A stretch of 64,000 nt of DNA, taken from contig CM034597.1 in the NCBI GenBank assembly GCA_020091685.1, positions 33,198,801-33,262,800 on the forward strand, written 5' to 3'. Shown piece after piece: positions 46,386 through 59,184 of the stretch (its first letter is position 1; each line of letters opens with the position of its first letter). This stretch comes from Lutjanus erythropterus. Taxonomy: Eukaryota; Chordata; Actinopteri; Lutjaniformes; Lutjanidae. Below the pieces are notes generated by a model, which worked only from the letters and a program-made list of their open reading frames with translations, was not told where the DNA came from and ran no database searches. A program made the translations under genes and the position numbers.

Positions 46386-49300
46386 AAATGAATATTTTCT
46401 GGTAAGATAGTAATATGTATGTTGATGTTGTCCAATTTGATCATGAAACAAATTTGATTTTCAGAGCTGAAAGCTTCCTCTTTGACCTCTTCACTACAAT
46501 AACCAAACTCATTTGACAGCTCCTATGAAGTCCTATACCATGTTGTTAAAAAAATATATATATGGATAAAGGTGTGTGTTTGTGCTTCATAACTAGTAAC
46601 TAGGGTGCCATGGGACAGTTATGACTTGAAACTTGCTGCACGCTTATCTGACAACTAAGTGAACCCATAGCAGTCCAGTTGTTTGCAGCAAAGACCCTAT
46701 AAGCTGGTTTTATGTTCAATAGACATAAAAAAAATCTGGTCTTGTTAATGATAAAATTGTATCAGGCAGCAACCATTCAAAATAATATAATGTTAGTGCT
46801 ATATTTTGAACACAGTAGGCATACACGCTGCTAAGACAACTTGATGTAATTGCTGTCAATTACCCCCCTTAGTCCCTGCATGTGTTTGTCTCTCATCTGA
46901 TTTTAACTGCAAAGCCAGTGGATCCCACTTATTTGTTCTTTGTGTCAAAATAAGATAATATTAAGAAAGCATCTCAGTTCAATTGAGCTGATTGACGAGA
47001 TAGGTCCATTATGCCTCCATGTGCTCTGAATAACTTCCTTATGCTTGCAGTCTTAACAGGCACTTCTGGCAGTTACCGGATATCACACAAGAAGCCACTT
47101 GACTACTTACAAATTCGGCACTGGGACGGAGCCAGCGTTCCAGCTGCCCGCTCCTCTATTGGCCAAACATGCAAAACATTCACCAGCCACCAGCGTTTAT
47201 TCCAGCATCCTGAGCCATGAACTTTGAGGACACATCTTAGAATTTCACAAAGTTAGCCTCAGCTGCAGAGTGGATCCTGGTGAACAAATCCAATAAATCC
47301 TCCCTCTCAGACCTTTTGGTCTGGCTGCTTTGGCTTTTTGCTGCTTTCAGTATTGGCATAAACATGAGACCAGGGGTCAGATGCATAAAACTCTGTGTGT
47401 ACACAGCTTCAGCCGTACACATACATTCTTTCTTATCAGATTTATAATGCTGTGTGTGCCCCTAATTCTGTTTTATCAATCTCAATTATTGTGAAAATGG
47501 GAAGCAAAATACATGAGCTTCATTTCCACTTCCCACAACTATCCATAAATGAACGCAGAAACACCCTTAATCAACCGAACCGAGCTGAAACTTGTCCCCA
47601 CTCCATCACTCATTAGACCTGTCAATCAGAGGAACGGCAAAGAAGAAAAAGTGCAATTAAACCGATTGTGTCACGTCAGAGAGGTTCTCCAGCAGCGTCA
47701 GAACAGCTGTCCATTACATGCAACCGTTACGCACATCTGTGGCTATTTATAGCACCCATACCGCTAATTCATCACATGTCTATGAACCGTCATCCCGGTG
47801 ATATCTCAATCATCATTAATAAACGTCAGAGGGGTGATCAGCGATTCATTTATTGGTCTCATATGGAAGCTGACTTTACAAAGTCCATTGCAGATCAGGA
47901 TTAAATTAAAAAAGATGGTTAACAGGGAAGCAATGGCTCCAATGCAACTAAAATAATGATAAAGTTCATCTCTTGAATGATTTTAAATTAACTTTTTAAG
48001 TGTGCCTCTGAGTGACATTTTACATGACATTATAAGTATAATTAGCAAACAACCTAAACAATGTGTTAGTATAAAGTTACACCTCTCAACCTTATATTTA
48101 AAGGGACAGTTTGCCTGAGCTTGCATGGGGTAATTCTCCATAGTCAGTGTATTAGCTGTTCGAAAAGCTGAGAGGACTATCAGCACAGACACTAAGAAAT
48201 GAACTGTTGTGGCCAGGGTCAGCAACAAAAGGTTTTTTTAGCCACTTAAAAAAGGTCCCTCTAAAAAAAATCTATATCTCTTTAAGTGTACACTACATTC
48301 AGCATATTTTCACCACTTTACTTTGCTATCAGACGGCTATTTCTGGCAGAAAACTGCCATTATATAAGGCAAATATTGCTCTTTCCAAACCAACCAAACT
48401 CCATAGCTGCAGTCAGTAATTTTACTGTACAGAACATGGGAGTTGCTGGTCGACCACCGCTTCGATCTGTTAGTTAGTTTGTCTTTGGTGTTTTAAAAGG
48501 TTGGTTTGGATTTTTCTGTAACAGTAATCAGTAACAGGAATCGGTGATGGAAGAATGAGTATAACCTCTTGACAGAGATCAGACTCATGCATGGACTTTA
48601 AATGATCCAAGTTAGTTAAGGTATACCTTGAAAGAATATTATGCATTTGATTTCAGCATGACCTCACAGTTTCTTTTCCCTCATCACCTGTGTGCAGGAT
48701 CTAACCTGACACATCAGGTATATATAAACCTATTCATTAGTGGGCCCCTCCCAGTTTGTCACAAATGCTCTGAGTCATGTGGTGTTCTGCTTGAGCACCG
48801 CTGGTGTAAATCTAAGAGCTTGAAACAGAAGGTGTGCGAATGTTAATTACAGCAACGGGGCTTCTCACTTCCCACAACTTACTTGCCCAAAACGGACCTT
48901 TAGCAAAGTGTTTCTCACCAGCCGTGGTACAAGAATAGAGAAGACGCAGAACATATGTTAATTAAAAACGCGTTAGATTCTGTGGCGGTGGCACTTCTTG
49001 TTCATCACCTCAGTTTGCACAAACATAGTTCCTGCTTCGACATGGAACAAACCTGTCAAAAAAAAAAAGTTCAAACGGAGCAAAATGTTGAAGTTTTAGT
49101 CTTGTGAAACATGAGGGATTGCAAGAGGTGCCTTCATTGTGCTGCAGTGAAGTATGGGGCCCAGCACGTTGAAGTCTTACCTTGGTGGGGATTCATCAAA
49201 GAGAGCAGCAAGCAGCTTTTCCCTGCTGTACCATCATGAGACATGCCTTGCGGGACACTCTACCAGACCTGAATGCAATGTGACAGGCTGTAGGATCAAA

Positions 49301-50589
49301 GACAGGCCCAGCTTGATGTCTTGCACAGGTTGCCATGACTTATACAACTAATAACAACAGAATGCTCACAAACGGTTGATGGAGAGATGCTAAAGAGTTT
49401 AATCGTTTAATAATTATATGCAGATTTGTCTCTTTCCTGTTATTTATTAAGAGGATCACCTATGGAAAATAATTTATGGTTGCAGGAATTTCCCCATTTT
49501 CTATCTAAAGAGAAATGCCGTAAATACTGAGTCGGTTCAATGGGGCATGAATAATATTTGGTTCAAGGAAAGTTCAAACAATACACTCAGCATTTGTCAG
49601 TTTATTTGAAGAGAGTCTTCTGGCATTGATGTCTGTTTTTGTAGAGACATTTCTGCAGTGGACCTGGCAGGTGGATTCATCCCCGTAGTTTGTAGTTTTA
49701 AACGATAGCCTATTAAAGTCTGTTTTAAACACACACAGCATTTTGTTTTTATATTTATATGCCCGTTTCTCTCCAAACAGGTCTTTCAGTAAGCCTCCAT
49801 AATGAGCTCCTCTTTTTATTCTTTTATTTTCTTTCAAATGTTGCTCGCTGCTACAATTAATTTCTTCCACCACAGCATTTAGAGAAGAGATGACTACAGA
49901 CTACAGCATTTATCATATGTGCTTTCCCCCAGTGCCCCCAGTTATAGGTCCCTGTTAGATTTATAGGCCATCCGATATCTATAACATCTCAGTCCCTGAG
50001 GTCCTCCTGTTTGCTATGCTGATTAATCGACAGGTCATCCATTTTTGTGTGTGTGTGTCAAGGGTACATTTGAGGTGCGTCTATGAAAAGCAACTCGTGT
50101 GCTCGCGTGTGTTGAAGGGACAACAAATTTCGCAATGCAGCACCTTCTTGATAATTATATCCATTTATAAATGGCCCAGGTTTTCCTCTCAACCATGCAG
50201 GCGACGTCCACAAGACAATTAGCATGTAAAGTACACAGACAGCAAGCTCTGAATATCTGAGACTCCTTTAGCTCCTGTCAATGTCTTAGCATTTCTATGG
50301 GATAAATAATGGAGAAGGGATTTAACTCTTCAATATTATCCATTCAAATTAAATTCAATAATCCCGTTAGGAAGCATCACTGTCACAATATTAAGCTTGA
50401 TGAGTCTAACCTCAAATACCCACTTCATACCTGCAATGAAACACTGAATGTTAATAGTGTTCAGCAGCTTTTCTGAAAACTTCTTGGGGGAGAGGATTGA
50501 TAATCTGGATTAATGAAAACTAATTTTTCAGTGTTTATTTGGTTTTGATTGGAGTTTACTTTTCTTGACAATAGCTGCACATGTGCTGT
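46386..50589. other. Long interval without recognised gene
   Basis: Several short overlapping frames at 47395-47904 lie in balanced-GC DNA that could be an old repeat or a conserved segment; none resembles a known protein. A short TA run occurs near 46556. A minus-strand frame at 49873-49574 (99 codons) has no recognisable domain. Confidence 0.35.
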
Positions 50590-50830
50590 AGATGCTGCGC
50601 CCGGTAGCTCCTTCAAACTTTGCTACTTTTGTCTTTTAAACTGTTGTTTTTTTTAACATCACCGCCACAATGCAAATGACCAATGACAGAAATAGACCAT
50701 GGGCATTGTAGAAGGAAGGGTGGGGTTTGGATTAAAGTCCAGCGGACCTTGAGACGAGCAGCAATGCAGTTGGCATCAGCTGGACGCACAGCTTTTAATT
50801 ATGAGGACCAGAGGAGAGCGGGGATAAAAG
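50590..50830 (+). repeat. Dispersed repeat R1, copy 2
   Basis: It is the same block order and orientation as 11250-11507: GGTAGCTCCTTCAAACTT, CTTTTAAACTGTTGTTTTTT, GGGTGGGGTTTGGATTAAAG, GCAGTTGGCATCAGCTGGAC. A 102-codon plus-strand frame (50683-50991) starts within it and may include element-derived coding sequence, but I recognise no domain. Confidence 0.75.
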
Positions 50831-53792
50831 CAGTGTTAACCGATCTTGGACTCAAGGCTGCTCCTGGCGAGTGTCTGGTCGGGAAAATGAAACGGATGAA
50901 ATGGGACGCAGGCCTGTCAAGCAACAGGCAACCAGACTGTTCACATCAGAGACCTGCTCCACCGCATCCCGGGTCAAGCTATTGCACTTGATGAGACAAT
51001 TGTACTCCAGGCTGACAGGATGTAACACACAAAACTCCAGCAGGATGATGGGAGGAGGACTCAACTACGGAAGATCATCTGTGAATTTAAGGCAGCTGGA
51101 TTCAGCAGTGGAACTTAAAACTTACCAGAGTCACAGTGGATCATTGATACTGACATATGGCAAGGAATTAGGTTTCTTCACATTTATATATACCTGATTT
51201 CGATGGCGAGGAAATGTACAAGGCAAAGAAAGCATGCAAAAGTGGTCACTTGGTAGTAACATTACATAAAGGCGGGACTTATTGACAGGGCTGTATGTGG
51301 ACAGAACTGTACAGATATTTTTATTTTATGATATTGGAGAGACAAGATGCTTGATATTCTATACATAAGGAACATTAGTCAATACAGCATAAAACTTAAG
51401 GTATGATTTTGCCCAAAAATCCAACATACCTAACACAAAATGGCAACTGCAAAACCACATTTCGATGCCTGGATTCTCATTGTTTCTGTGGATTGCATTT
51501 TGTCTTGCACTGAATTAAATAATCTCCATATATTTTGTGTGTGTGTGTGTACAGGAGCACAAAAGACCTACATCTGTCTTTTCTTAAGCAACCCTGTGTT
51601 CTGTAATGATAATAAATGATCTTGATACCGTCATACTTTACCAGAAGTTAAGTCAGATCTTTTTTCTTTGTTGTACACAAAGTAATAAGAGCAGACTTCT
51701 TTGTATGATTCATGAGACCAGACTGTGATAGTAAGTAACCCTACCTTATCCTTTTAATAGTAATGTTAAAAGGTCATAAAGTAAATCATTAAATCAAGAC
51801 AGATTACAATGTATTAAAAATGAAGCTTGTCTGACCTTTAATTTCCTATCTATTGTATATTTAATTACCTCTCCAATGCATGAGTGTGTGTCTTCAGCAA
51901 CCATCCAGGATTGTTATTACTAACTAATTAGTTTTGTACCTCAGCGGGACACGCATTACTGAGCAGAAGGCAAATTTTCTTATAAGTTGTCCCGCTCTCA
52001 CTGTCCCATTCACTCAGCATGTTGCCATTCAAGGAGCGAGCTGATGATACATGATAAATTAAGCCTCTGTATCATCTGCAGGAGGTCATGAATCATGAGT
52101 GATTACTGAATCAAGCACAAGAGAGGAAAAAAAGGGCACAGTGCTTGTTTTCAGCTTTAATTTGAGGGTATTTAGCATATTTTACTTTAACCAGTTTTGT
52201 ATGTGCTTCCACAAATGTTTAAGTGTTTGTTAACCTTTTTCAATTACATTCTAAGTTATGTCAAGCCAACACTGGTCTGTTTAAAAGGTGCTACAAAGTA
52301 ATTATTGATTTTAAAACGCTATATGTTGATGCATCTTTATTACTGCATGTAACCTCAGCCAAGTTTATCGACGCACACTCACAACAACTGCAGCCATTCA
52401 TTTTAAGTCACTCCATTATAAATTCAATTAAGCAAAAGTACAGATTTGGCTCTTAAATCCTATTTGTTCTGGACATTGATTTGTGTCCTTCACAAGCAGT
52501 GTATTAATAAAATGCAAACTTTAAAAAATGAAAAAACATGAAGAAAATCAGACTAATGATGTAATCAAATGTGGAGAAGTCTCTATCAAATGTGCTGTTG
52601 ATAACAGAGGTAATCTACATCAGCTTTCCTTCTAAACAAGCGTGAGGTTGTTGTCAGGCCATAGCGAGGAGAAGCTTATTCGAGTCCAGGCCAGTGCTGC
52701 TTTAGTTCCTCCCTCATCAGCACTTCACCAAATAAGAAATCTGAGTGGATGAAATAGCTCAAACCCAGAGGTGAAAGTAACTAATTACAACCATTATTAT
52801 TATTAAGCATTATATTCTTCAGTTTAATTTGTTGTGTGGTTCTCCCACTACTCTAACAGCTACAAATCACACAGTCTGTTGTGTGGTGAGATTAACTGTG
52901 GTGTACTTAACAGAGTTCAGTGTGCCAACGCCACCAAAACATTAGAAAGCATGACTATAAATGCATAAAATGTGCAAAAGTTTATTCCAGAAAAGCAGCA
53001 CTCGGACATTTACAAACATTTAGCTGGCACTACACCATCGTGGACATTTAAGAAATGGTTTGATGTCATATAGGCCACATTAAGTTTCTGCATGCTGCTC
53101 GATTAATTTAAAAATAATTAATTTGGTTGGTTGAAGCCATGTCAGCATGATGCTCATATGACAACTTCATTCATGCCACTGAAGCACATCAGATTTGTGT
53201 TGTCCTTACATCTCAAAGAATCCATCGGCCAAACTTTGTGTGCAGTGTACAGCTTTTTTCTGATATGTTTGAATATTACTGATCTATTTTTCCAACATAT
53301 GCGCAAGCTGTTGGTGTGGATGAGCAAAAGTGACAAAGAAAAAAATAGTGTCGGTGACTGCATTCATGACATCAGAGCAGAGGGATTAAAGTTTCGCAGT
53401 GAAGGTGTCTAGTGGCAGTAAATGTACAGTGACAGTCCATGTAAGCCCACAAAAAAAAACTGAAGAAGAAGTCCAAGAAGTTCCAATGTTTTGCTGCTGG
53501 GTAAAGGGAATGAGAGTCTGTAGGTTAAAACCAGAGCAGAGTGAGCTGCACTTTAGCTGAGTAGCATGCTCTGGTCCACCTTGGTTACAAAAGTGGATAA
53601 AATGCTCTGAATGGCCAACCAATCCAGATAAGGCTCAGTAGATTCCTGTGATCTGATCTGAATCTATGTGTGAATCCAAAATAGAATGGTTCAAACAAAT
53701 TCCACTTTACTACTATCCAGAATTTTCATAAAAGGCTACATGCCAATCCAACATATAGTTATGAATAAACTGAGCAACTGTAAAGGGATCCC
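50831..53792. other. Interval without recognised gene
   Basis: No gene is recognised. A GT tract lies at 51536-51551. The text AGAGGTGAAAGTAACTAATT at 52770-52789 resembles the start of a common teleost repeat, but the rest does not clearly follow it. Confidence 0.35.
51850..52110. promoter_or_regulatory. Possible conserved noncoding element
   Basis: This repeat-free block contains TTTAATTACCTCTCC, CTAACTAATTAGTTTTG, GATACATGATAAATTAAGCC and CATGAATCATGAGTGATTAC. The texture fits conserved regulatory DNA. It is untested. Confidence 0.25.
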
Positions 53793-54359
53793 TTGGAGTG
53801 CCAGAATTTGGCTGAACTTCAGTCTACAGTGCAGATCCACTTGCTCACAATGATTGACATGGTTGGCTATACACTGAAGCATATAGGCATATTCACATAT
53901 TCAAAAGCTGACATTTTCCCTCTCCTTCTCCTATCCCCTGGTAACGATAACAGTGAAGACACTGAAGTTTTGAAGTCGACACAGGCAACAGTCCAAACTG
54001 CAGGCCATCTGAATCTCTCCCTCCAATATAGCACTTATCTTTATTTCAGTATTCGTCGATCAAAGCATGACCCCGGGCTCAAAGATTTCAGGGCTAAGCC
54101 CCGGGCCTCCCCTGACCCTAGAACTGTCCCTGGTCTGTGGCGCAAAATGTGGCTCAGTTCATCCAGACAGCTGCTGGATATGAGCTTAGATTTTTCCTCT
54201 CGCTTCCAAAATCCTCTGTGGTGTGCCATCACAGTTAGAGTGCCGACGTGGAGACAGCAGATAGGGTCAGTCACAGGGGGATGTGAGCTCACATTACTCA
54301 TATTTTATCCACAGACGCTCTGCAGTTCTCATTGCTTTCATTTTCTAACTTTCTCTTGA
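53793..54359 (+). other. Longest open frame in window, unrecognised
   Basis: This 188-codon frame has no recognisable domain. Its middle (LKDFRAKPRASPDPRTVPGL) is basic and proline-rich and lies in a GC-richer block (54060-54320). That block also keeps an 86-codon frame open on the minus strand (54301-54041). The C-terminal end runs into a sequence resembling a LINE 3' UTR. An inverted pair CCCCGGGCTC / AAGCCCCGGG lies at about 54071-54109. No splice sites, promoter or polyadenylation context support a gene, and it could be an unknown repeat body. Confidence 0.15.
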
Positions 54360-54504
54360 ATCTGTCTTATCATTTTAAATTTGTCTTTTTCAATGTTTTA
54401 TGATATACTTTTATTTCATATCGGCTATTCCGTATGTAAAAGTCTTTCTCCAGCCTTTGTGTAGAAATGTGCTAAATAAATAACCAAAACTCCTGCCTTC
54501 CCTT
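54340..54504 (+). repeat. LINE 3'-UTR/tail remnant
   Basis: A T-rich stretch (TTTTAAATTTGTC, TTTTATGATATACTTTTATT) is followed by GTAGAAATGTGCTAAATAAATAACC. The GAAATGTGCTATATAAATAAA ending is the usual 3' terminus of a teleost L2/CR1-type LINE group. Its coding part is not recognised upstream. Confidence 0.45.
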
Positions 54505-54882
54505 TTGAAGCTGCCCCATAAATCTCTGTGACATAAATTCATTGTGTGCTGGTTATGACTCAAAGGTTTTTGGAGGCAGATTTTGTGGACTCATTATCTC
54601 ATATTTTATAGGCCAAAAACAAAAGTATTACTCCAGTATTTTCATATCATAATGCTATCTCTGCAGAAGTGTGCCTAAATGTGCTGTTTCAGAGCCTTCT
54701 CCATCCTGCCAAATGTAAATGAATTACATTTGAAAAGAATGCAAGAGTATGAACAAATGATGCATATACACATGTTTTGCATGTTCCTTCATTGTGAATA
54801 GTGCATGTGAGACATTTTAAAATATATGCCTGTGGTATATCAGGTGCCGTGGGCTCACATAAGAAGTTTTTGATGTGGTTGA

Positions 54883-55690
54883 GAGGAAACTCCTAGAGAA
54901 GTTAGAGAAATTACTTCATAAGCAGCTGAATAATTTTCTAACCTCAAACAGCATTTTTGAAAAATTTCTGGGACCAAAGCAGCACAGAAACGGGCTTGGT
55001 AAAGGAGCAGCATTTTAAACAGTTGACCACAATATTCTTACAGACAGACTATGGGTAAATGTGTGGGCCTCTTAGAGGAATGTTGTCAGAGGGCAACAAC
55101 AAATTCTCTACCTTAGATGTCTAAGAAACATCAAATCGACTGTGGCATACCACAAGGCTCGATCCAAGGTCCAGTCCTCTTCAGCTGGTATATACGGCCC
55201 TTTGGCAGTGTTGTCAGCAGACATGGCATCAATTTTCACAATTATGCTGATGATCCTCACCTCTACATTGCTGTGTCTCCCAGTGGCATTAATGCTCGGA
55301 TGACTCAGAGCTTCCTTCAGCTCAACCAGGTCAAGACTGATGCGCTCGTCATCGGAGTGGAAGGCACAGAGAAAGAAACCGAAACTGAAATTGAAGTCAC
55401 TGGCCTTAAAGCTATCAATCAGCTGCAACTTGGACAAAATTCAACTGCTTGTGAGCTGACCAGGACCAGAGCACACATCACACCTTCTTTCAAAATCGCT
55501 GCACTGGCTACCTGGCTATTAGTTTTAGAACTGAATTAGAAGGATTTTATCTAATTTTACTGTTAATTTGATCTCCTATTTGTTTTTTCCCATTCAAATG
55601 TTTTATTTGTTCAAAAGCTTTAAGTTGAACTTCTAATCTTTTAGCTCTTTTTATGTTAAGATCTTGGATGCGACACGATCCATATAAATG
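54883..55690 (+). mobile_element. Decayed LINE reverse transcriptase (L2/CR1/Rex-type)
   Basis: The plus strand holds fragments of a non-LTR retrotransposon polymerase. First comes LHKQLNNFLTSNSIFEKF (about 54930-54985). After an internal deletion follows AAFKTVDHNILTDRLW (55008-55055). The best frame (55117-55539) gives IDCGIPQGSIQGPVLFSWYI, HGINFHNYADDPHLYIAVSP with an intact YADD catalytic box, and QLNQVKTDALVIG. A further deletion then joins to LTRTRAHITPSFK, the start of the domain after the RT palm. A T-rich 3' UTR ends near CCATATAAATGAA. The endonuclease region is absent and stops follow the frame. It differs in sequence from the LINE at 6757-8222, so two subfamilies are present. Confidence 0.87.
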
Positions 55691-56122
55691 AAAAAGTGTT
55701 GCACAGTATAGTTAGTCATTAACTCTTTTTCAATGTTCCTACCTTATTGGCTTCAGTGTGAAAAATGTATTGTATACAACAATACATTTAGACACACTTT
55801 TAGGCTATTTTTTATTCCATACAGCAGCTTCCCACAAAACAAAATGCAACAATGAATCAGGAAAGTGAGGCTGAGTCATCATTATGTGAAATGCAGTGTA
55901 CATAATAATTTTCAGACACAATCCTATTCAGATAAAAAAAATATGCATGTCTAAATATAGATTAAGACCATTACATAATCTAGGCAGACCAAACTCCCTT
56001 TCCCTGTTCAAGCTGTGTGTGCATGCTGTGCAGGCAGCTGGTATCTGGACATTTATGCATAATGTTTTTGGATAGGTATCTTAAACAAAGTGCATATGAA
56101 CAATTTTACAGTTTAGCTGAAA
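55691..56122. other. Interval without recognised gene
   Basis: AT-rich sequence between the LINE tail and the MITE. Nothing is recognised. Confidence 0.4.
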
Positions 56123-57133
56123 TTAAAGTAACAGTGCGTAGGATTTATTGGCATCTAGCAGTGAGGTTGCAGACAGCAACCATCTGAACACCCCTCATTT
56201 CACCCACTGCTTCCAAGTGTGTAGGAGAACGTACAGTGGTGGCGAAACTCGAGAGAAACATGAAAAGCCCTCTCTAGGGCCAGTGTTTGGTTTGTCCATA
56301 CTGGGCTACTGTAGCAGCGTGGCAATGCAACATGGCTGATTCAATTAAGGACCCATGCCCTTTGAACATATTAAAGGACTCACTTTAAGGTAACAAAAAT
56401 GCTTGTGTGGGATATTTGCACCAATGTCGTAGTTTGGGCAGTAACCCTTATGCGTGACCATTTCGAAGATACTAGCATGTAAACGGCAAAATGGGTTGCA
56501 CGCTGAATATTCAATTTTAGCCAACTGGAGGAAAGAGGTTCAGAAAAACGTGGAAGCAGCTAAACTTTTACAGAGAATGACTTGGTCAGCAGGAAAAGCC
56601 ACAACACTTTGAGAAACTAGGGTTAATAGGTGGTCAAGATCCATTGCTATGAACTAACTTAACTTTTTGGAAAACTAACCAGACAGTTTTGCCTTCATTT
56701 GCTGTGCTGACATTGTGATGTAGCTCACTTTTGCCAGGCCCATGGACTGCTGAAGACTTTGATATTGCAAAGGTTTCATAGTGTAACGTAACTCATAGGA
56801 AGTTGTGTAGACAACTTGTGAAGTGAGAGATTTCAGACAGTTTCCACAAGGTTGGGGAATACCACGAGAGGGAGGCGTTCATAAGGACTGTTCTGTTTAA
56901 TGTGTTGAATGCAACCCCATTTGAAGGCAGCAAATCATCAGGAACAGAGGCAAGTTAATACGTGTTGTTTATGGTCAGTACCACTAAATAGCCAGCCTCT
57001 GCATTGATGATGCACTGTGAAAACACTCTATTCTTATTTTTAAGTAATTGAACACTAATAAAAACATACTCATAAATAATATATTCAATTTGTGCCATAA
57101 AATAGATCCACTTAAATCTTACACAGCGGAGGA
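56123..57133 (+). mobile_element. Percomorph MITE interrupted by ~0.6 kb
   Basis: The left portion (56123-56400) begins TTAAAGTAACAGTGCGTAGG and continues GTGAGGTTGCAGACAGCAAC, TGTGTAGGAGAACGTACAGTGG, GGGCCAGTGTTTGGTTTGTC and GGGCTACTGTAG. I recognise this as a common non-autonomous element of percomorph fish. The right portion (57017-57133) gives TTCTTATTTTTAAGTAATTG, ACACTAATAAAAACATACTC and the end TAAATCTTACACAGCGG, the inverted partner of the start. Between them lie about 610 bp that do not belong to the short form of the element. Those bases may be a nested insertion or the body of a longer relative. No transposase is seen. Confidence 0.75.
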
Positions 57134-59040
57134 AAATAAATGAGCTATACTGAACCTTTGCTTTTTTTTGTCACTCACAAAACAGGGTGTCCCACACTGT
57201 CTGGAGCTGAATCTTTAAAAATCTTTTTAAAAATTAAGGCTATGTCATCTCCAGTAATTCCAGTTTTATCGTCATTATTTGATAGGTATTAAAAGTAAAG
57301 CAAAAAAAAAAAAAAAAGTTGATTTCCATGGGATATGAAAGTTGCAAGCAAGTCTTATTGCCAAGTCCAATTTTTACTGTCATAATGAATGTCTTGCTTC
57401 TCTCTTACTGTAGAGGTAGGCTACAATCCTCCCATTGCATGCTGATCAGCAAACTAGGCATAATGAGGCTCATTTGTATCATTATTATTCCTGGATGTGA
57501 TTACCAGTGCAATTTTGGGACTTGTTTTTGCATTTCCACCTGCTTAGACCAGCATTCATCGCAAGTGCAAGTGCAACAAGCTATTTCCGTACCTTTAATG
57601 GTGCCCACAGCCGCCTCTGAGAAATCACAAAACGACCCTTCATGTTGACTTCGGCAAACGTTTGTCTGGTCCAGATTTGAACGCATATTAAAAGAGCATT
57701 TTCTAATATGGTTTACTGTAGGTTCTGTCAAGAGTTAAGTACATGGGATACTCTAACCAATGATCAGTCATTCACAGCTCAGTCGGATGTCCAAGGTAAT
57801 TAATTATATTTCAGTCAGTTAAGTATCTCTTGCCATCAGCATGAATGATCTGTGTTCTAATGTGAGGGATGTGGTTTGTACGCAGGTCAAACAACCACAG
57901 TGCCTCCATTTATTCATTTAGTCTCCAAAAAAAGAAAAAAAATAGAGATGGCTCTTCCTCCCTCCATTAATTGCAGTCAAGGTATTATTGAGTGCAAATG
58001 TAACCAAACAGTCTGTTTTCACTGTCTTCTCTGTCCTTGCCTTTTGTACTTCTCCCATGTAAAAGTAGGCTACATAGTTAAATAGTTTCTTTTTTGTCTG
58101 TTTTTTATGACCATGATAAAGATGCTAAAGGGTACCTTGTGCACTTGGATGAGGCACCAAGGGGCAGTGATAAAAGAATAAATAAAAAATCAAAACAAAA
58201 AATAACTTCTTGTAGCACATGTCACTTGTTAATTTGCTATAATTGCAGGCCCGATTGATTCAGATTGTCACAAGCACTGTCCAGAGTGCTGATTCTGTAG
58301 CTGTCCGGTCATTATTTTCATTGGCAGGCTGAAATCCTGCTGGCAGGGACTGAATGTTTTGAAGACTGAAGACAGAATTAATATACAATGGTGTGTTTTC
58401 AGCATGTGGGTCCTATTCAGCAACATTGCTGATAGTATTGTCCTCTGAAATATCTTTTAAATTCTTGTCAGTGGCTAATGGTGTGCACTGTGTCCCTTAA
58501 AAAGTAAATTCAGCCTCGGAATGGGCATCATCTGCCCTTCGGTGCATATTTGGGAGCTGTATGTGGTGCTGTATATTTGTGCCTCCCAGAAATGGTTTCC
58601 TCCTCAGCAGCGGCCTCTCCCCCCGGCTCATTAGCAACTGTCTGCTGCTTTTAAAGGGGATGAGAGGAGCTGCTGTGATTGCTCATTAGCGATCGTGGGG
58701 AATTGTGCCATGCTGTATATTGCTCAGTCAAACTCTCAACCTTTGCTGAAATCGTTTTTCAAAGGTGGGTCGAGCTTTTTCATGTCAAAATAGATCCTCA
58801 GATTTTTTTTTTTTTGCACACACCTACAGGGTCTCAGCTCAGTCTTTGCACTAAAACCAAGTGACACTAAGAACACACACCATGTTGTGACACCATTTCA
58901 CCTGGATTATGTCACAAGAAGTATGATTCTGAGTGCAAAAATGTGCACACACAGCTGTATGTAGGTTAGGAAAAGTAGAAACTCTAAAGTGCAGTGTATG
59001 AGTATTATCCCTGTTGGTGACCTGTATAATCATAGTGTTA
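57134..59040. other. Interval without recognised gene
   Basis: An A run lies at 57302-57317 and a T run at 58805-58815. The frame at 57319-57648 (109 codons) is not recognised. The end of the interval includes a candidate conserved block. Confidence 0.35.
58440..58710. promoter_or_regulatory. Possible conserved noncoding element
   Basis: This GC-richer, repeat-free block contains CTCGGAATGGGCATCATCTG, GGCTCATTAGCAACTG, GCTGCTTTTAAAGGGGATG and GCTCATTAGCGATCG (paired homeodomain-type cores). It is one of the most enhancer-like stretches in the window, but no conservation data are available. Confidence 0.27.
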
Positions 59041-59081
59041 TCCTGAGCAGGATAAGGGGTTTATAAAATGGATGGATGGAG
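59041..59081 (+). repeat. LINE/SINE 3' tip with (GGAT) tail
   Basis: GAGCAGGATAAGGGGTTTAT followed by AAAATGGATGGATGGA is the 3' tip of a common fish retroposon, which ends in a GGATAAGCGG core and ATGGATGG repeats. The same tip occurs in reverse orientation at 60602-60718. Confidence 0.6.
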
Positions 59082-59184
59082 TCATTACATTCAGTGGTGG
59101 ATTCAAGCTGTCTGAGGGACTGGGGCGCAAAAAATAAAAGGGCACCAGCTCTATGCAGGGGGTCACCAACGTGCCAAAAGTCGT

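Noticed and set aside
52765-52990. Common teleost repeat starting AGAGGTGAAAGTAACTAATT
   Set aside because: Only the first ~20 bases fit; the following sequence does not continue the known element.
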